Positions 24,801 through 36,300 of a stretch of 64,000 nucleotides of DNA are shown in pieces. The position numbers were made by a program, and so were the translations under genes. The stretch spans positions 26,472,832-26,536,831 of the forward strand of contig CM040746.1 in the NCBI GenBank assembly GCA_022829145.1. The letters are read 5' to 3'. The notes below the pieces were generated by a model that saw only the letters and a list, made by a program, of their open reading frames with translations, did not search any database and was not told where the DNA came from. The stretch is from Albula goreensis (taxonomy: Eukaryota > Chordata > Actinopteri > Albuliformes > Albulidae). Within the stretch, counting starts at the first letter, position 1, and the number at the start of each line of letters is the position of its first letter.

Positions 24801-27800
24801 GCTCTGAATGTGAGGGGAGGGAGACATCCATACTTTTGGGAGCACGGTGCTATACCTGCTGGCACTTTTTGAGCACTTCTGGGGTGCGATGCTCTGTCAG
24901 ACTCTTATTGTAAAATTGTATAGCCTCTACATATTTCTCCTGCTTAAAGTATGAGTTTCCAATCCTGGCATAAGCCCTAAGAGGGAAAGAGAACAAAGAG
25001 GAGTTTGTTCAGTAGAAATGTTTGAAGAAAACAGACACCAAAAGGTGATAAAACAAAAAAATGAGCACAAAAGGTTACTTTATATGCTTCAGAAGACATC
25101 TTCCATGTGACCTTTCTTCATTTAAAACCAACATTTCACAGAACATACACACACAGGAAAAAAGTGAAGTCACTACTTTCACAAACTGCAGGAGTCTCAC
25201 AACAATCATTTCTAGTAAAGATAGTGTAAAACACAAACATACTACAAATAATCAGATGTAGTCTTTGTTCCAATATGTACATCCGTTGGTTTCAATAGAC
25301 AATCAAATGAACAATAATCTCCTGAAGTAAGCACTGGACTGATAGTCCCTTATCATGAAAAATTTTCCATTAATTTATCATTTTTCCTTGTTGATTTCCA
25401 AAACTAGAAATGTGTGGACTGGCTGTTTTTTTCTGCATTAGCAAAAGACAGAAGTGACTCATAATTGCACACTTCTTACATAATGCCCTACTCAACAGTC
25501 CCCCAGAAGTGTAGCAGGATGAGTGAGGGTGGGAGAATACAAGGGGAGAGAGACCTAGAGAGAGGCTGTGAGAGAGAGTGACTCACTTTGCTATTTGTCG
25601 GTAGTCTTCACGGTTCTCCCTGCCCAACTCGATGGCTTTTTCGCACAGCTCCCTGCACTTCTCAAACTCCCCTTTTTCAAAAAATACAGCTGACAGAAAA
25701 GACAGTGTCAATAACATCACCGAGTCAATACCCCAATAGCTTACTGGCAATAAACAGTGCATATACAAGACAGATGTGTATAGGTACATGGAGGTACCTG
25801 CTTGGTTTGAAAGGTAGGTCATGTTAGTGGGATCATGTTGTAATGCTGCCTCATAATGTTTCAATGCCACAACAAAGTCCTTCTTTTTGTAAGCTGCATT
25901 TCCCAGCTCTTTCTCCTTCAGGGCCTGGGGTGAAAAAAAAGACCAACGTACAATTTTTAAAAAATTTTACTCTTTGATTTGATACAAAAACCAGCTACAA
26001 GGTAAACGATCAGCTCCAAAGTAAATTTTGTTCATGTCCAACTGATCCTAGATCAGAGATTAGCAAAACAGTAATATTGAAAGACATGGTAATACTAGAT
26101 CACCCCCTCTGACCCCAATGCTGCACCTGTCTCTTGTTCTCTGGGAGGTCCTCTTCTTTAGGAGGTGGTGGCTGGGGTTTAGGTTTTGGTGATGGGGGTG
26201 GGGCAGGCTCCTCCTCCTCATCTTCTGCCCCAGCCAGGTCAAAGCCCAGCAGGACAGACAGAGTGGTCATTACACGAGGATCCTGCAGCTTCCTGAAGTG
26301 AATGCATAAATACCCGTAAGGTGGAAATTTCCTTTATACTACTTTCAACATTGTACAAGAATGTGTTTGCGGTACTTTTCCATGCGTGTGTTGTGTCAGT
26401 TCTTGCGGTTCCCACAAGTTATCTGTGATGTATACAGACATGTGTATCCCCAAAATTTTCCCTCCATCTGTTACTATCATCCTTTTGACAGCTGTGTATT
26501 CAAACAACCAAAGGTTTGGAACAATAAACCAATCTCCTGGTGCCCTACCAGTCCTATGGCTATGGTCACATGGTGAATCCACCTGTGGAAGCACTTATCT
26601 AGTCAGATAGGCTAACAGTACTGAGAAGACTATTATTTGGAAAAGATCTGTTTAATGGGGGCAAGGATCTGAAACAGCAGGATGCCAGTCCCTCAACTGA
26701 CTCCCAGTATTAAAGAAGTATAACACTAAGTGTAGTGGATCCCAGTATGTATTCATGTCTACTGATGCATCCATCAATCTACAAGTTTGTTCAAATAAAC
26801 AGAAATAAAGGTCATAAAATATAATAAAGTTTAACACACTAAAATATTGAGGCATGCCAACATGTAGGATATATCACAACATTTCCAGGCAGTAAGACGA
26901 ACATTTTTTCCCCCCATGAAGCATGCATGACCATGTGCACATCAATAACAACATATGTGCATGCGAGTGTGTGTACTCACGTCGCAAGATCAGCTGGCCT
27001 TTCCCGTAGCTGCTCCAGTAGCTCCCTGTACCCAGGCTCTGAAAGCAGGGCACGGGTGCGAGGGTCACTCTCCAACTTCTCATACAGGTTGGGTATGGCA
27101 AATGGGTTCATCATCTTTTTCTCTGGAAAGAACATAGAACCATCCATCAGGGCAGAAAGCAGACATGTATGGACCTTGAAGATATTCCCACAGATGGGCT
27201 GGAACTTCAAACAGAACTGCTTTCATTTACAAGGATACCCGTTCATTTCTGTGACTGAGTTACCACTAGCCCCTTTGAAACAAATCAACACTATGATGTA
27301 TCTGTATTTCATTTCCCCAAAACAGCCAACAAAAGTTTTTTTTCCCCCACAAGACAAGGCTGCAAACACAAAATCAGTACAGTGAACCCTCATTATAAAG
27401 GACCTCATTAAAACGGAAAATTCCCCTTTTTCTTTCCTTTACCCTTTTATGACTTCTTTTTCTCTTTGCTCCCATCTCTTTCTCCCCTGTCTCTACCTCT
27501 TATCTCCTTTCACTGTTCTCTTTCTCTTACTTACTCAGCATTTTTTTCTTTACCTCTTTCTCTCTTCCTTTTAATATTCTGTTGTTATTGGTAGGTATTA
27601 CAGTGGTGCCACATCGTATCACAAAAGATTCTTTGGAAACTTAATTAAATTGACACAGTCCAATTATTGTTGTACATCAAACTCTGAGTAAATATGGCTT
27701 GGTAACACAGCTGAGGAGGGACTACTGTTTGTTTTTTTGTATTATCACCCAGTTATACTGTACTATAGGATATACCGTACCCCCCCCCCCCCCCCCATTA

Positions 27801-29786
27801 GTCTGGTTTAACATGGGTTCACTGTATTGGTAAAGTTCACATCATCTTCTCCAGAAGATAACTGATCTTCTCTACCAGCTAATCGTGCCTCCATGTTCTG
27901 AAGACCCTCTTTCAGCTGCTGATTGGACGGTTCATGCTTCAGTCCTTCTTGATAGGTCACTTTGGCCTCCTCAAATCGTTTAAGGAACTCCAGGGCTGCA
28001 GCCTTGCGAGAATATCCCTAAAATGACAAGTACGTTGGATTTTTTTGGCTTGATTTGGCTGGATACAACATATTTGTCTCCATTCATTCATAACCAGGCA
28101 AATCTAAGTCTGAAGAAAGGCAACCTGAATGCAGAGACAATGTCACTCACTTTGCCCCAGTCTGGCTTGATCTCAACGGTCTTGCAGGCATCCTTAAGGG
28201 CACTCTCGTAGTCACCCTTCTTGGCATAGGCAGCCGAACGGTTGCTGTAGAGGACGTGGTTGGAGGGGTCAAGTGCCAATGCCTCAGTGTAGCAGCGGAC
28301 AGCCTCATCGATCTGTCCTCCACTCAGTGCCTTGTTTCCCTTGTCTTTCAATTCTGCTACCTAGGCAGGGGGTAAAGACAGGGTGAAGTGTGACCAGGCT
28401 GAGAGCACCATGGGTATTATTACTAGGTTATTGAAAGTAGGGAGAAAGGGTCATAAGGATTGCCTAGAATGTAGAGCATTAGAATAAGGAAAGTAAGAGA
28501 GGTGTGTGTGTGTCAGGTATGACAGATGTAAGGGAGGACATACAGGGAGGAATAAACATAACATAAAGGCAATGTAAGAAACATTTCACATTGTTGTCAT
28601 GTCACAAGACAAAACCACAGAACACATCAGGCCTGTGGACGAGAATGAGCAGTGATACAAGTAGTTAAAAACAGTCTCAAGTTCATGTCTATTTTCCGCA
28701 GTTTACTCTGGGTGGCAACAAACTGTTAGATCAATTCCCTAATCAGTGACCCATTATTAACATGTATGTCAGACTTATCTCGCCTTACATTACTTTCTCC
28801 TAAAGTTATCGTATAACTTAAATTAAGGATGTCTGCCTTCTGAAAAAGATGGGAGTCATATTTCTCCGTCTTGATTGCTAGCTACATCTGTCCTACACCC
28901 CCACCCCCACGCGTCTCGCATAATGGATAACTAACGTTAGCTAGCATTAGCCAAGACATCGCTAATGACCAACATACCAACTTTGGAAAACTGTGTCGCT
29001 AGCGACATATTGATCACTGATCATACAGTAAACTTACAAACCAGCACCTCATAAGCTGATATACAGCTAAACAATCTCCGACGAGTATTATGTTAAACTG
29101 CATTAACCACCGTTAGCTTATATCGTTAGCCGAGAGCATCCAATGTCAATTAGATGGCTTGAAAGCGTTAATTTTATTCACATAAACAGTCAAGAGGTTC
29201 TCTATGCAAACATTTATTGTCTTGAGTTACGCCAACGTGTCTAGTTATGCTTGCTAATGGTTACACTCTAAGCTAAAGACAGATACTTAGCACAATCTTA
29301 CTGACAATGTAAGGCAGCTAGCAAGCGCTAGCCGTCTGGTTTCCTCAGGTCTGAGGACGGACTCTCCACCGAGGTATAACGTTACTGTCAGCGATAAGTG
29401 GCTTGCTGGCTGTAGCAACAACATTTTTTAAAAAATAGAAACTTGGCTAGGAAGCCATAGACCATATGCTGAAATTTAAACTAAGCAACAAACCTACCTG
29501 GTTAGCAATGTAACAATAAGAAACTGACTGCGAAAGTAACGTTTGCTTCAAATGCCTCTCAAGCTAGCACACTCGCTAACATTAGCTTCAGAATTGTAGC
29601 TGTTTAGCTGGGTGATACGGTGCCCGTCAAAAATCCTCACAGTCGTGCAACTGTTCTTTTGAACTCAGATCATTTGATCCGATTGTAAATATATACTTGA
29701 CCTTCAGAAACTGTGAAAATCAAGATATAAATCTCAACCAACCGTTCAAATTCGTAACTACCGGTACCAATACTTACTTTCTCCAT
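21852..29786 (-). CDS. stip1: Stress-induced phosphoprotein 1 / Hop co-chaperone (14 coding exons)
   Basis: An adaptor that links Hsp70 to Hsp90 and passes clients between them in the cytosol. Exons in transcript order: 29786-29778, 28360-28151, 28017-27876, 27122-26981, 26292-26127, 25924-25798, 25689-25587, 24976-24856, 24754-24658, 23973-23849, 22937-22901, 22714-22611, 22341-22169, 21924-21852. All are GT-AG, with 1629 nt and 542 residues (human 543). Exon 1 codes only for Met-Glu-Lys. TPR1 (about 4-105) has every carboxylate-clamp residue: Lys8, Asn12, Asn43, Lys73 and Arg77. DP1 follows ([17 protein letters not shown]), then an acidic/proline linker ([20 protein letters not shown]), TPR2A, TPR2B ([20 protein letters not shown]) and DP2 ending [13 protein letters not shown]. 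The ATG has A at -3 and G at +4. A perfect heat-shock element lies 381 bp upstream. The gene is head-to-head with macrod1. Confidence 0.97.
22741..22784. repeat. 20-bp direct repeat in a stip1 intron
   Basis: The 20-mer at 22741-22760 recurs exactly at 22765-22784 with a 4-bp spacer. It lies just upstream, in transcript sense, of the exon at 22611-22714, in the pyrimidine-rich approach to its 3' splice site. Confidence 0.85.
23646..23681. repeat. Short direct repeat, period 20
   Basis: TGTTTATTTGCTCTCA occurs at 23646-23661 and 23666-23681. It is a minor local duplication in a stip1 intron. Confidence 0.8.
27780..27796. repeat. Poly(C) homopolymer
   Basis: A run of about 17 C in the stip1 intron between the exons at 27876-28017 and 26981-27122, followed by ATTAGTCTGG. 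Length is likely to be polymorphic or an assembly artefact. Confidence 0.85.
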
Positions 29787-30697
29787 CGTGCTACCATGAG
29801 GTTCCAGAAGCTACTGTGAGGTGACAACCTCCTGTACCGCCTACAAGGGAATATTGATGAACTATGGAGAGGCGGGGATACAAAGGGTCCTTCTCTGGTA
29901 TAGGCCACTAAATATGCCAATACAAAAATTTAACATTTTTATTGGGTTGCTCTGAAGTTGATCCACCTTCTCTTTGCGACGCAAGAAATCTCTTTCAGTG
30001 TGACAGGGGAAACTTCTGTCAGTCAAAGTGGAAATCACTGCTGTCGATTGGCTGATCCGACTGTCAAAACATAATATGAATCATTAAAGGAACTAACCCG
30101 CCTCCTAAGTGACAAAAGTTAAGGCGGGACCCAAATCGAAGTTTCTCGGCCTATCGGTTTCCACTGTTCTGGAAATTTCTTGAATGATTGGCAAAATAGT
30201 ACACCAACCAATAGGTGACACTGGAACAGAGTAGTTTCCAATTGGACATGTAGCCCAAGGAGCGAAATCAACAGATGAATTTGTTGGTTGAATACATGTC
30301 GGAAGTCGTGCAGATTTGAAGGATGTTCTCAGTCCGACATGTAAAAAAACTTAAGTTGGCCGAGGAGTGTACATATCTACAAATTTCAGTGCATTGTCAG
30401 TGCATTTCATGTAAACATAACTACTGTAAGTTTGCAGCTACATTGGACAGCAAAGTCAGGGAACTTCGACCTCGATGTAGCTACATCTCGACGTACGATT
30501 GGCTGGAGAAAGTGTGTGCAAGTCTGTTTGTTTGGTCCTCCTACTTGCTGTTCGTTGAGCCAGAAATCCCCCATATTTGAAAACAGACTGGCGAATGTAG
30601 ACTCCCAAGTGCTTCCGAGAAAACCGAAACCAGTCTCTAGCTAGCTGGATACCTATTTAGCAGCGTGAACCCGATAGTGAATGTCGGTGTCACTAGT
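29787..30697. promoter_or_regulatory. Bidirectional stip1-macrod1 promoter region
   Basis: 911 bp separate the two divergent start codons, so both promoters and 5' UTRs must lie here unless distal exons exist. The region holds a perfect heat-shock element (30167-30184), two extra GAAnnTTC dyads (30009-30016 and 30138-30145), and CCAAT or reverse CCAAT boxes at 29941-29945, 30047-30051, 30187-30191, 30208-30212 and 30238-30245 (overlapping in both orientations). This NF-Y plus HSF layout fits a stress-inducible TATA-less gene. I saw no obvious TATA box. Confidence 0.75.
30167..30184. promoter_or_regulatory. Perfect four-unit heat-shock element
   Basis: The sequence reads TTCTGGAAATTTCTTGAA, which is TTCnnGAAnnTTCnnGAA with every consensus base matched. 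Trimeric HSF1 binds arrays of three or more such units. The site lies 381 bp upstream of the stip1 ATG and 514 bp upstream of the macrod1 ATG. STIP1 is a known stress-induced HSF1 target, so stip1 is the likely client; binding itself is inferred. Confidence 0.85.
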
Positions 30698-33014
30698 ATG
30701 GCGTTTCAAATGTCAATACTTGTCTGTCGTTTTAAAATCCCATCCAGTATCGGTGCACTCACCCACTGTCGTGGAATCAGTTGTGTTAAAGTGTTCGGTC
30801 CGAAATCGAACCCCAATTTAAACAGCAACGTTTCAGCAGCAAATCTTGCACCAAAATCCGTGTGGAATCCAAGTGTACGTAAGCCAACTTGCTCTGTGTT
30901 TACTAGACGTTTTTACTACCCCACACTACATTCGGGGGTAGCGGATTCCGGGACAAGTGCGGCGAAGTTTTCTACTAACTCATCAGCCACAAGGTCCTTT
31001 CAGGCAGATAGTCTTGGGAAATCTTCCCGCAGGAAGAATTGGTCGGTTGCAAAAGGCTGTTTTGTTTTGGTGAGCGCTCTTGGTTTGACTACTATAGTTG
31101 CCTCGTTGCATTCGAGCCCGCTGTGCGCCATGGCCACAGGGTCCGACTCCATCAACTTGGACTCATCCAACACCGACTGGAAAGAGGCTAAAAGTGAGTG
31201 ATCGTCTACGGAGACTGCTGTCACTTTCTAGGGGAGCTGTGGCAGGGGGTGTGTCAAGCTGACCGAAAGGACAAGTAAATACAGTAATAGCAGCCGTTAT
31301 TGAAACAAAACACCAAAGAAAGAGAACTTCTGATCATTTTTTTTACAATAAAATAATCAGTAATAAAATAAAGCAGTGGATTTTAGTCACTGAAATCGTT
31401 ATGGTATTGCCTTAGCACAAAATCCCTTATAGACCTCCTATGTTACAGGGTTTTCGCAATTCTCTCTCCTCACATGCTACTTTAGCTTGTTGGAACAGAA
31501 TAACGTGGACCTTGCTGTAACTTCAGCGATCGTCCGAACTTTAATCACAGACGTTTCATATCAAATTATTAAAATGAGTAGCACTTAAACGTGTTGTAGG
31601 ATTGTCACACGTATCCCAAGGGGAAGATTCGTTTGTGATATGTTTGGTCATGAACGTCTTTATTTGCATAAAATGTTTAATTTACGCTTGGAGTATTAGG
31701 GCTCCTTGCTTTGTCTTTTAGGATTGTGTATTTCGTGTCGTTGATTCCCCCATTCTATCAAATTGAGAAACAACTGAGCATGTATTCCAAACCTTTTTGT
31801 GAAGTAGCAAATGAGCAAACACTGCTTGTTTGGGTGACTGCACTCTGCCTATAACTACACGTGTTACAGTCCTGGTGAAAATTAATTGTGGCTGGCTGCA
31901 TATTTTGTTGAGGACATGCACTAGCAGTTGTTCAAGCACTGAACTAGACTCACACATTTCAAAGCAATTCAGAAGAAGGGCATGTGATTTACTTACCACA
32001 ACAAATGTATTGGCAGTGTGTCAGTTAACTTGGGTGTGGATTTGAGAGCCAAACTGAGAACCTGACCATGACATCCTAATCTGTAACAACTGTGACTGTG
32101 ATCTGTAATGACCAGAGTGGGACTCTTCTGTTTTGCATCAAATCACTGTGTCCTTCCACAGTCCATTACTGGGGTTTTGGGTTTCTACTTAGCTAGGAGA
32201 ACCGGCCTCACAGGTCCACCGAATTTGAGAAAATGAACCCCCTTGCTGGTTCCTTATTGACATGGTGAAGTCCAGCCCTGTTTTTCTTTGCTGTTGAGAC
32301 AAGAAGATTGGCCTGAAATCCCTTCAAAGGACTGAAGCTTAGGGCAGCTTGGCATTTTATATGTGTTTATTAATATAATTGTGTGACTGACTTTTTCTGT
32401 GTCCCTCCTCTAATTTCTCTGTCCCAGAGTTCATGCTCGCAGCATCTCAGCAGGAGAGACAGGCATTATACTGGACTGCTGACTTCCTCTCCCTGGATCA
32501 GGTCCCCATATGGACTCCATCAGGTGAACTGAAAGTCATCATACCTCTACATGTTGAAAAGCAGCAAACATTTTACTTAATGAGAGATGGTGGTGTGAAG
32601 AATGCAAGAGCTATGTGGCTTTATTATATGCTTGTATGGTAAAGTATCAGGGTTGGTTAAGATGAACTTTGATAATTTACATAAAATATAATCTGACATG
32701 CTACACTAATGTCAGTCTACTATTGTATGTGTATACTTAAGTTTAGGATGGCTTCCAGAATTGTGGTCTCAAACATAAATCAAGCAGCTTTTGTCTAGTG
32801 TGATTGTGTTGTACATTTGGCCCACTAACGTCTCGTTTTCTTTTAAAACTGAGCAGCACACTGAATATATAAATCAGCTCTGCATGTTTCATTTGTCTTG
32901 CAGGACAACCCACAGGAGACCAGTCACATCCAGCTAATGAGGCGTTGAACCCCAAAATATCTCTGTTTCGTGGTGACATCACAAAACTGGAGGTTGATGC
33001 AATTGTCAATGCTG
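30698..33014 (+). CDS. macrod1: MACROD1 mono-ADP-ribosylhydrolase, first three coding exons (partial)
   Basis: Exons are 30698-31193, 32428-32523 and 32904-33014. They encode 165, 31 and 36 full codons with phase-1 junctions. The gene is cut by the intron that begins at 33015. Family members remove ADP-ribose from acidic side chains and hydrolyse O-acetyl-ADP-ribose; human MACROD1 is mitochondrial. Residues 1-82 contain no Asp or Glu and many Arg, Ser and Thr, a presequence signature, with RRFYYP at about 70-75. A hydrophobic stretch follows at 120-137. The landmark NTDWKEAK matches human STDWKEAK. Exon 3 opens the macro domain (KISLFRGDITKLEVDAIVNA) and stops just before the expected ANSSLLGGGG loop. 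I found no catalytic-loop exon in the rest of the window. The ATG has A at -3 and G at +4. An in-frame GTG at 30665 was not used. Confidence 0.9.
31194..32427 (+). other. macrod1 intron 1
   Basis: GT-AG intron of about 1.2 kb. No additional gene or repeat is recognised. Reading frames at 31718-32045 on both strands lack family resemblance. Confidence 0.75.
32524..32903 (+). other. macrod1 intron 2
   Basis: GT-AG intron of 380 bp between two in-phase exons. It is AT-rich and I see nothing else in it. Confidence 0.8.
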
Positions 33015-33230
33015 GTAAGAATGATTATCACATAGTCCAAAGTTATTGGCAAAAGGTCTCTCATACTTATATGGTCTAGTTATGGTTCTTTGCCTACACA
33101 GGGCATGATCTGGATTGTTGTCTTTGTAGCCATCTCTTATGCAATGTCCTCAGAGAGCCATTCAAATAGCAATTGCCATATTAAAAGACCTGGGTTGCTG
33201 GCATTTATATTATGGCCCAAAGTCATGTAC

Positions 33231-33306
33231 AGTACCAGTCAAAAGTTTGGATACACTTTCTCATTCAAGTGAATGGAAAAGTGAGTCCAAAGTTTTGACT
33301 GGTACT
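33231..33306. mobile_element. Solo Tc1-like palindromic mini-element
   Basis: The 20-bp ends at 33231-33250 (AGTACCAGTCAAAAGTTTGG) and 33287-33306 are inverted copies with one mismatch, separated by 36 bp. The phrase ACCAGTCAAAAGTTTGG is a widespread end sequence of fish Tc1/mariner-type elements as I recall it. The whole is 76 bp, far too small to encode a transposase. It is followed by TATATA, so a TA target is possible. Confidence 0.7.
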
Positions 33307-36300
33307 ATATATGATGTAAATTAGAGACCTGCCTTGTAACATAGTTAAATAAATAAACCCTGATCCACTGGGAATGTCAGAAATTATTGTATGTCTTACA
33401 ACAAAGCAACACATCCAAGTAAAGTTGTCCTCTGTAAGTTTCTACTAGCTTCTTCAAATTTTGTGAAATTTGCAGATGTACTGCTGGCACTACTCTGCCA
33501 TCAAAGCGGTTATAGAAGAGTTTAATGTAATGGAATAGAACAGAATTTATTAATGTCCTGTGGGGTAATTAATCTTTGCTGCAGATTAAAAAACACTAAA
33601 ATAATAATTATCATAAAGAGTAAAAAAAATGCAAAGAGATGGGGTTGATATACACTCCAAAGAATACACAAGCCTTGAGGAATGCAAAAGTGGAGCACTT
33701 TTAAAATTCATGGCTTTAATCGATGAACCAGATCAGTCTAGTCTTTAACTCAGGCTTCATCTGTTAAATTGTCACCTTAGAGTATGCAGGAGTGAGATCA
33801 GGGTGTTCCCCTTCATTGTGGAAATGCAGGTGATTCTGAAATTATATCAGAGGCTGCTGAGCCTCATGCAGAATAGCAGTCAGTTCATTTTTAGCTGAAA
33901 TTAAAATTCAGTTCATGAATTCAACAGTTCCAGTAATGCTCTATGGGGAGTTTTAAGTCAATGGATTTAGTTTCATGTCATTTCTTGAACTGAATAAATT
34001 GTAATTGAATTTACCTCAGCCTTAGCCCCATAGCTGTAGTTGCCCACAGGTAAATTCCCTGGGGCTGCAGCACATGCACCATCTGAAGCGATGGTTCCTA
34101 ATGCAGGTAAGCCCCCACAGGAGCCAAGCCAGGACTGTGATCATGTCTAAATGGTGTCACTCTGTGATAGTGTTGTGAATATTTATGACTGAAAAGACCA
34201 GTGTTTTCAGGGGTGACTGTTTTAACACCCCACCCAAACTGCAGATGCCTCTAACTGTATATTGTAATATTCCTCTATTTCCCTCCTACAAGACAGACAG
34301 CAACATCATGAGCATGTGCTTTTGCTCTGTGTGCCTCCTGAAGGCCCTGAGAATGAAGGTTTGTGTAGATGGGGTGGATTAGTGTCCAATCCTAAGCAGA
34401 GGGAGGGTTTTCGTGGACTTTCTGAGATAATCTTTGGTATACATGACACATCTAGCAAACTCTGAATTTCAGATAATTTCTCACTTTCAGCAATCAACCT
34501 CCAAGTCCTTACTTACTACTTGTAGTAGTGTGAACACTTCTTCCAAGAGGTCTCATGCCATGAGATTCAAGTTGCACCAACAAGTTAACTTCTGGCTCTC
34601 CATTCAGGAGTAGTCAGGAATGCTTTACTGCATCTGTGTCTTGTAGTTTGTCTTTACATCACTTCCTCCCTTTACAGTTCTCTTTGCCAAGATTGGAGAG
34701 ATTAGTGTGACAGTTCTATTGGTGGCCTGGGATCAGCCACACCTGAGTTGGATCGCAGTTCAGATTTAGCAGTTATTCAACTCCACTTAGCATCTGATAT
34801 GTCTGCAGAAATGCTATCTGAGTCTTAGGGCCTGATCTGCCAGGAGAGGAGAAACTGCAGGACCTTGGCCCTGAACCAGAGGTGCAGAACATGCTTAAGG
34901 CTTCCAACGTGCTTTCCTCTACAATGCGTCAGGTTTTGCTGCTAGTGTCACACAAGAAGGTCATGGTGTCACGGATGTGGTGTCAAGTGACATGTCAGTC
35001 GAGCTGTCCTTCAGTCGTTTTATAGTGGTCTGACTGAGTCAGCCTGGAGGGGCTACCTGGCAGTTATCTTGAAAGGTCATGAATGGACTCATGGCTGCTC
35101 AAGTTATGAATTATGATACACACATATTATGACTAAGACTCTGGACGACCACTGCACTGCTCAACAGTTTTCATTCTGCTTCAGTCAGAAGACCTTATTT
35201 ACACTAGCTGTAAATGGCCAATCTGCCCTTGCTGTAAACCCTCTGAAATGTACCAAAAGGATTCTCTGAGGTTTTAATCACTGACTGTTTTATTCATTGG
35301 GGAGCCCCTGTTTGGTTAAGCAGCATTTCCAGCTTAGGAGGTTTGTCGTCAGATTTAGTGATACATGAGGACACTGAGAATAATCACCACTGTACCACCA
35401 TTTATGAACTGTATTTCTCTGGCACTGGTACATAATTCTACAGCTAATTATGCTGGCAATTTGAGCATCAGGAAATGCACCCACAGCATACTTTTTTCAG
35501 TCATTGCAACGCCCCTCCCCCACTGACCATAGACATAGTAACCTTTTTTTGGAAAATGTGAAAGAAGTTATGTCTTTCTGTTTTATATGTTTGAATCTTG
35601 ACAGCAATGTCCAGTGGTTTGAATGAGATGCAGCTCTCATTTTAAGCCACTAAATGGCAGCAGAGGCCACAAATAATTATATGGAATGAAATTAGCATTG
35701 CAGTCAGGGACAACTCTCACAGCTTTTTTCAGCCCATATTCCTACCCTTATTTATGGGTTCTTTAAAGGCCATCCGCTAACATAAAATGCAGCTTTCAGG
35801 CAGAATTTCAGTGAATGTGCAGTACTTATGTTATCCATAACATAATAAGATCTTTCCCTGTTAGTCACAATGTTTTATCTGATTAATGGTCCATATTTGG
35901 CAGCAATAAGCAGAGTTTTTTTAAAATAGCTTTTGTCAAGCCTTGAAAATAATTTTTACTGAAGACAACATAACACATCACAGATTAAACCACAGCTTCT
36001 CATGCAGGTATTATGTGATATGCTGCTGTTAACCACATTAATCAGCAGGGGGCAACAGTAATCTCAGCAATAGAGAAATGAAGTCATTTAAATGAGACCA
36101 TTTTTCCTTTGTCCATACCTTTCCCCCTCTCTATGCTTGGCACATACCTTATTGGGATACAGATAGAAAACAAGCACTGACACAAGTGCACACTGAATAC
36201 AAAGGCTGGTGAAATGTATTTGCACCCATTCTCACTCTATTGTAGATGTAGAGGTAGAAATGATTTATAATACACAATTTTTTTAAACTACAGATGTGCA

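Noticed and set aside
30665-30697. Eleven-residue N-terminal extension of macrod1
   Set aside because: It would need a GTG start. The ATG at 30698 has a good Kozak context.
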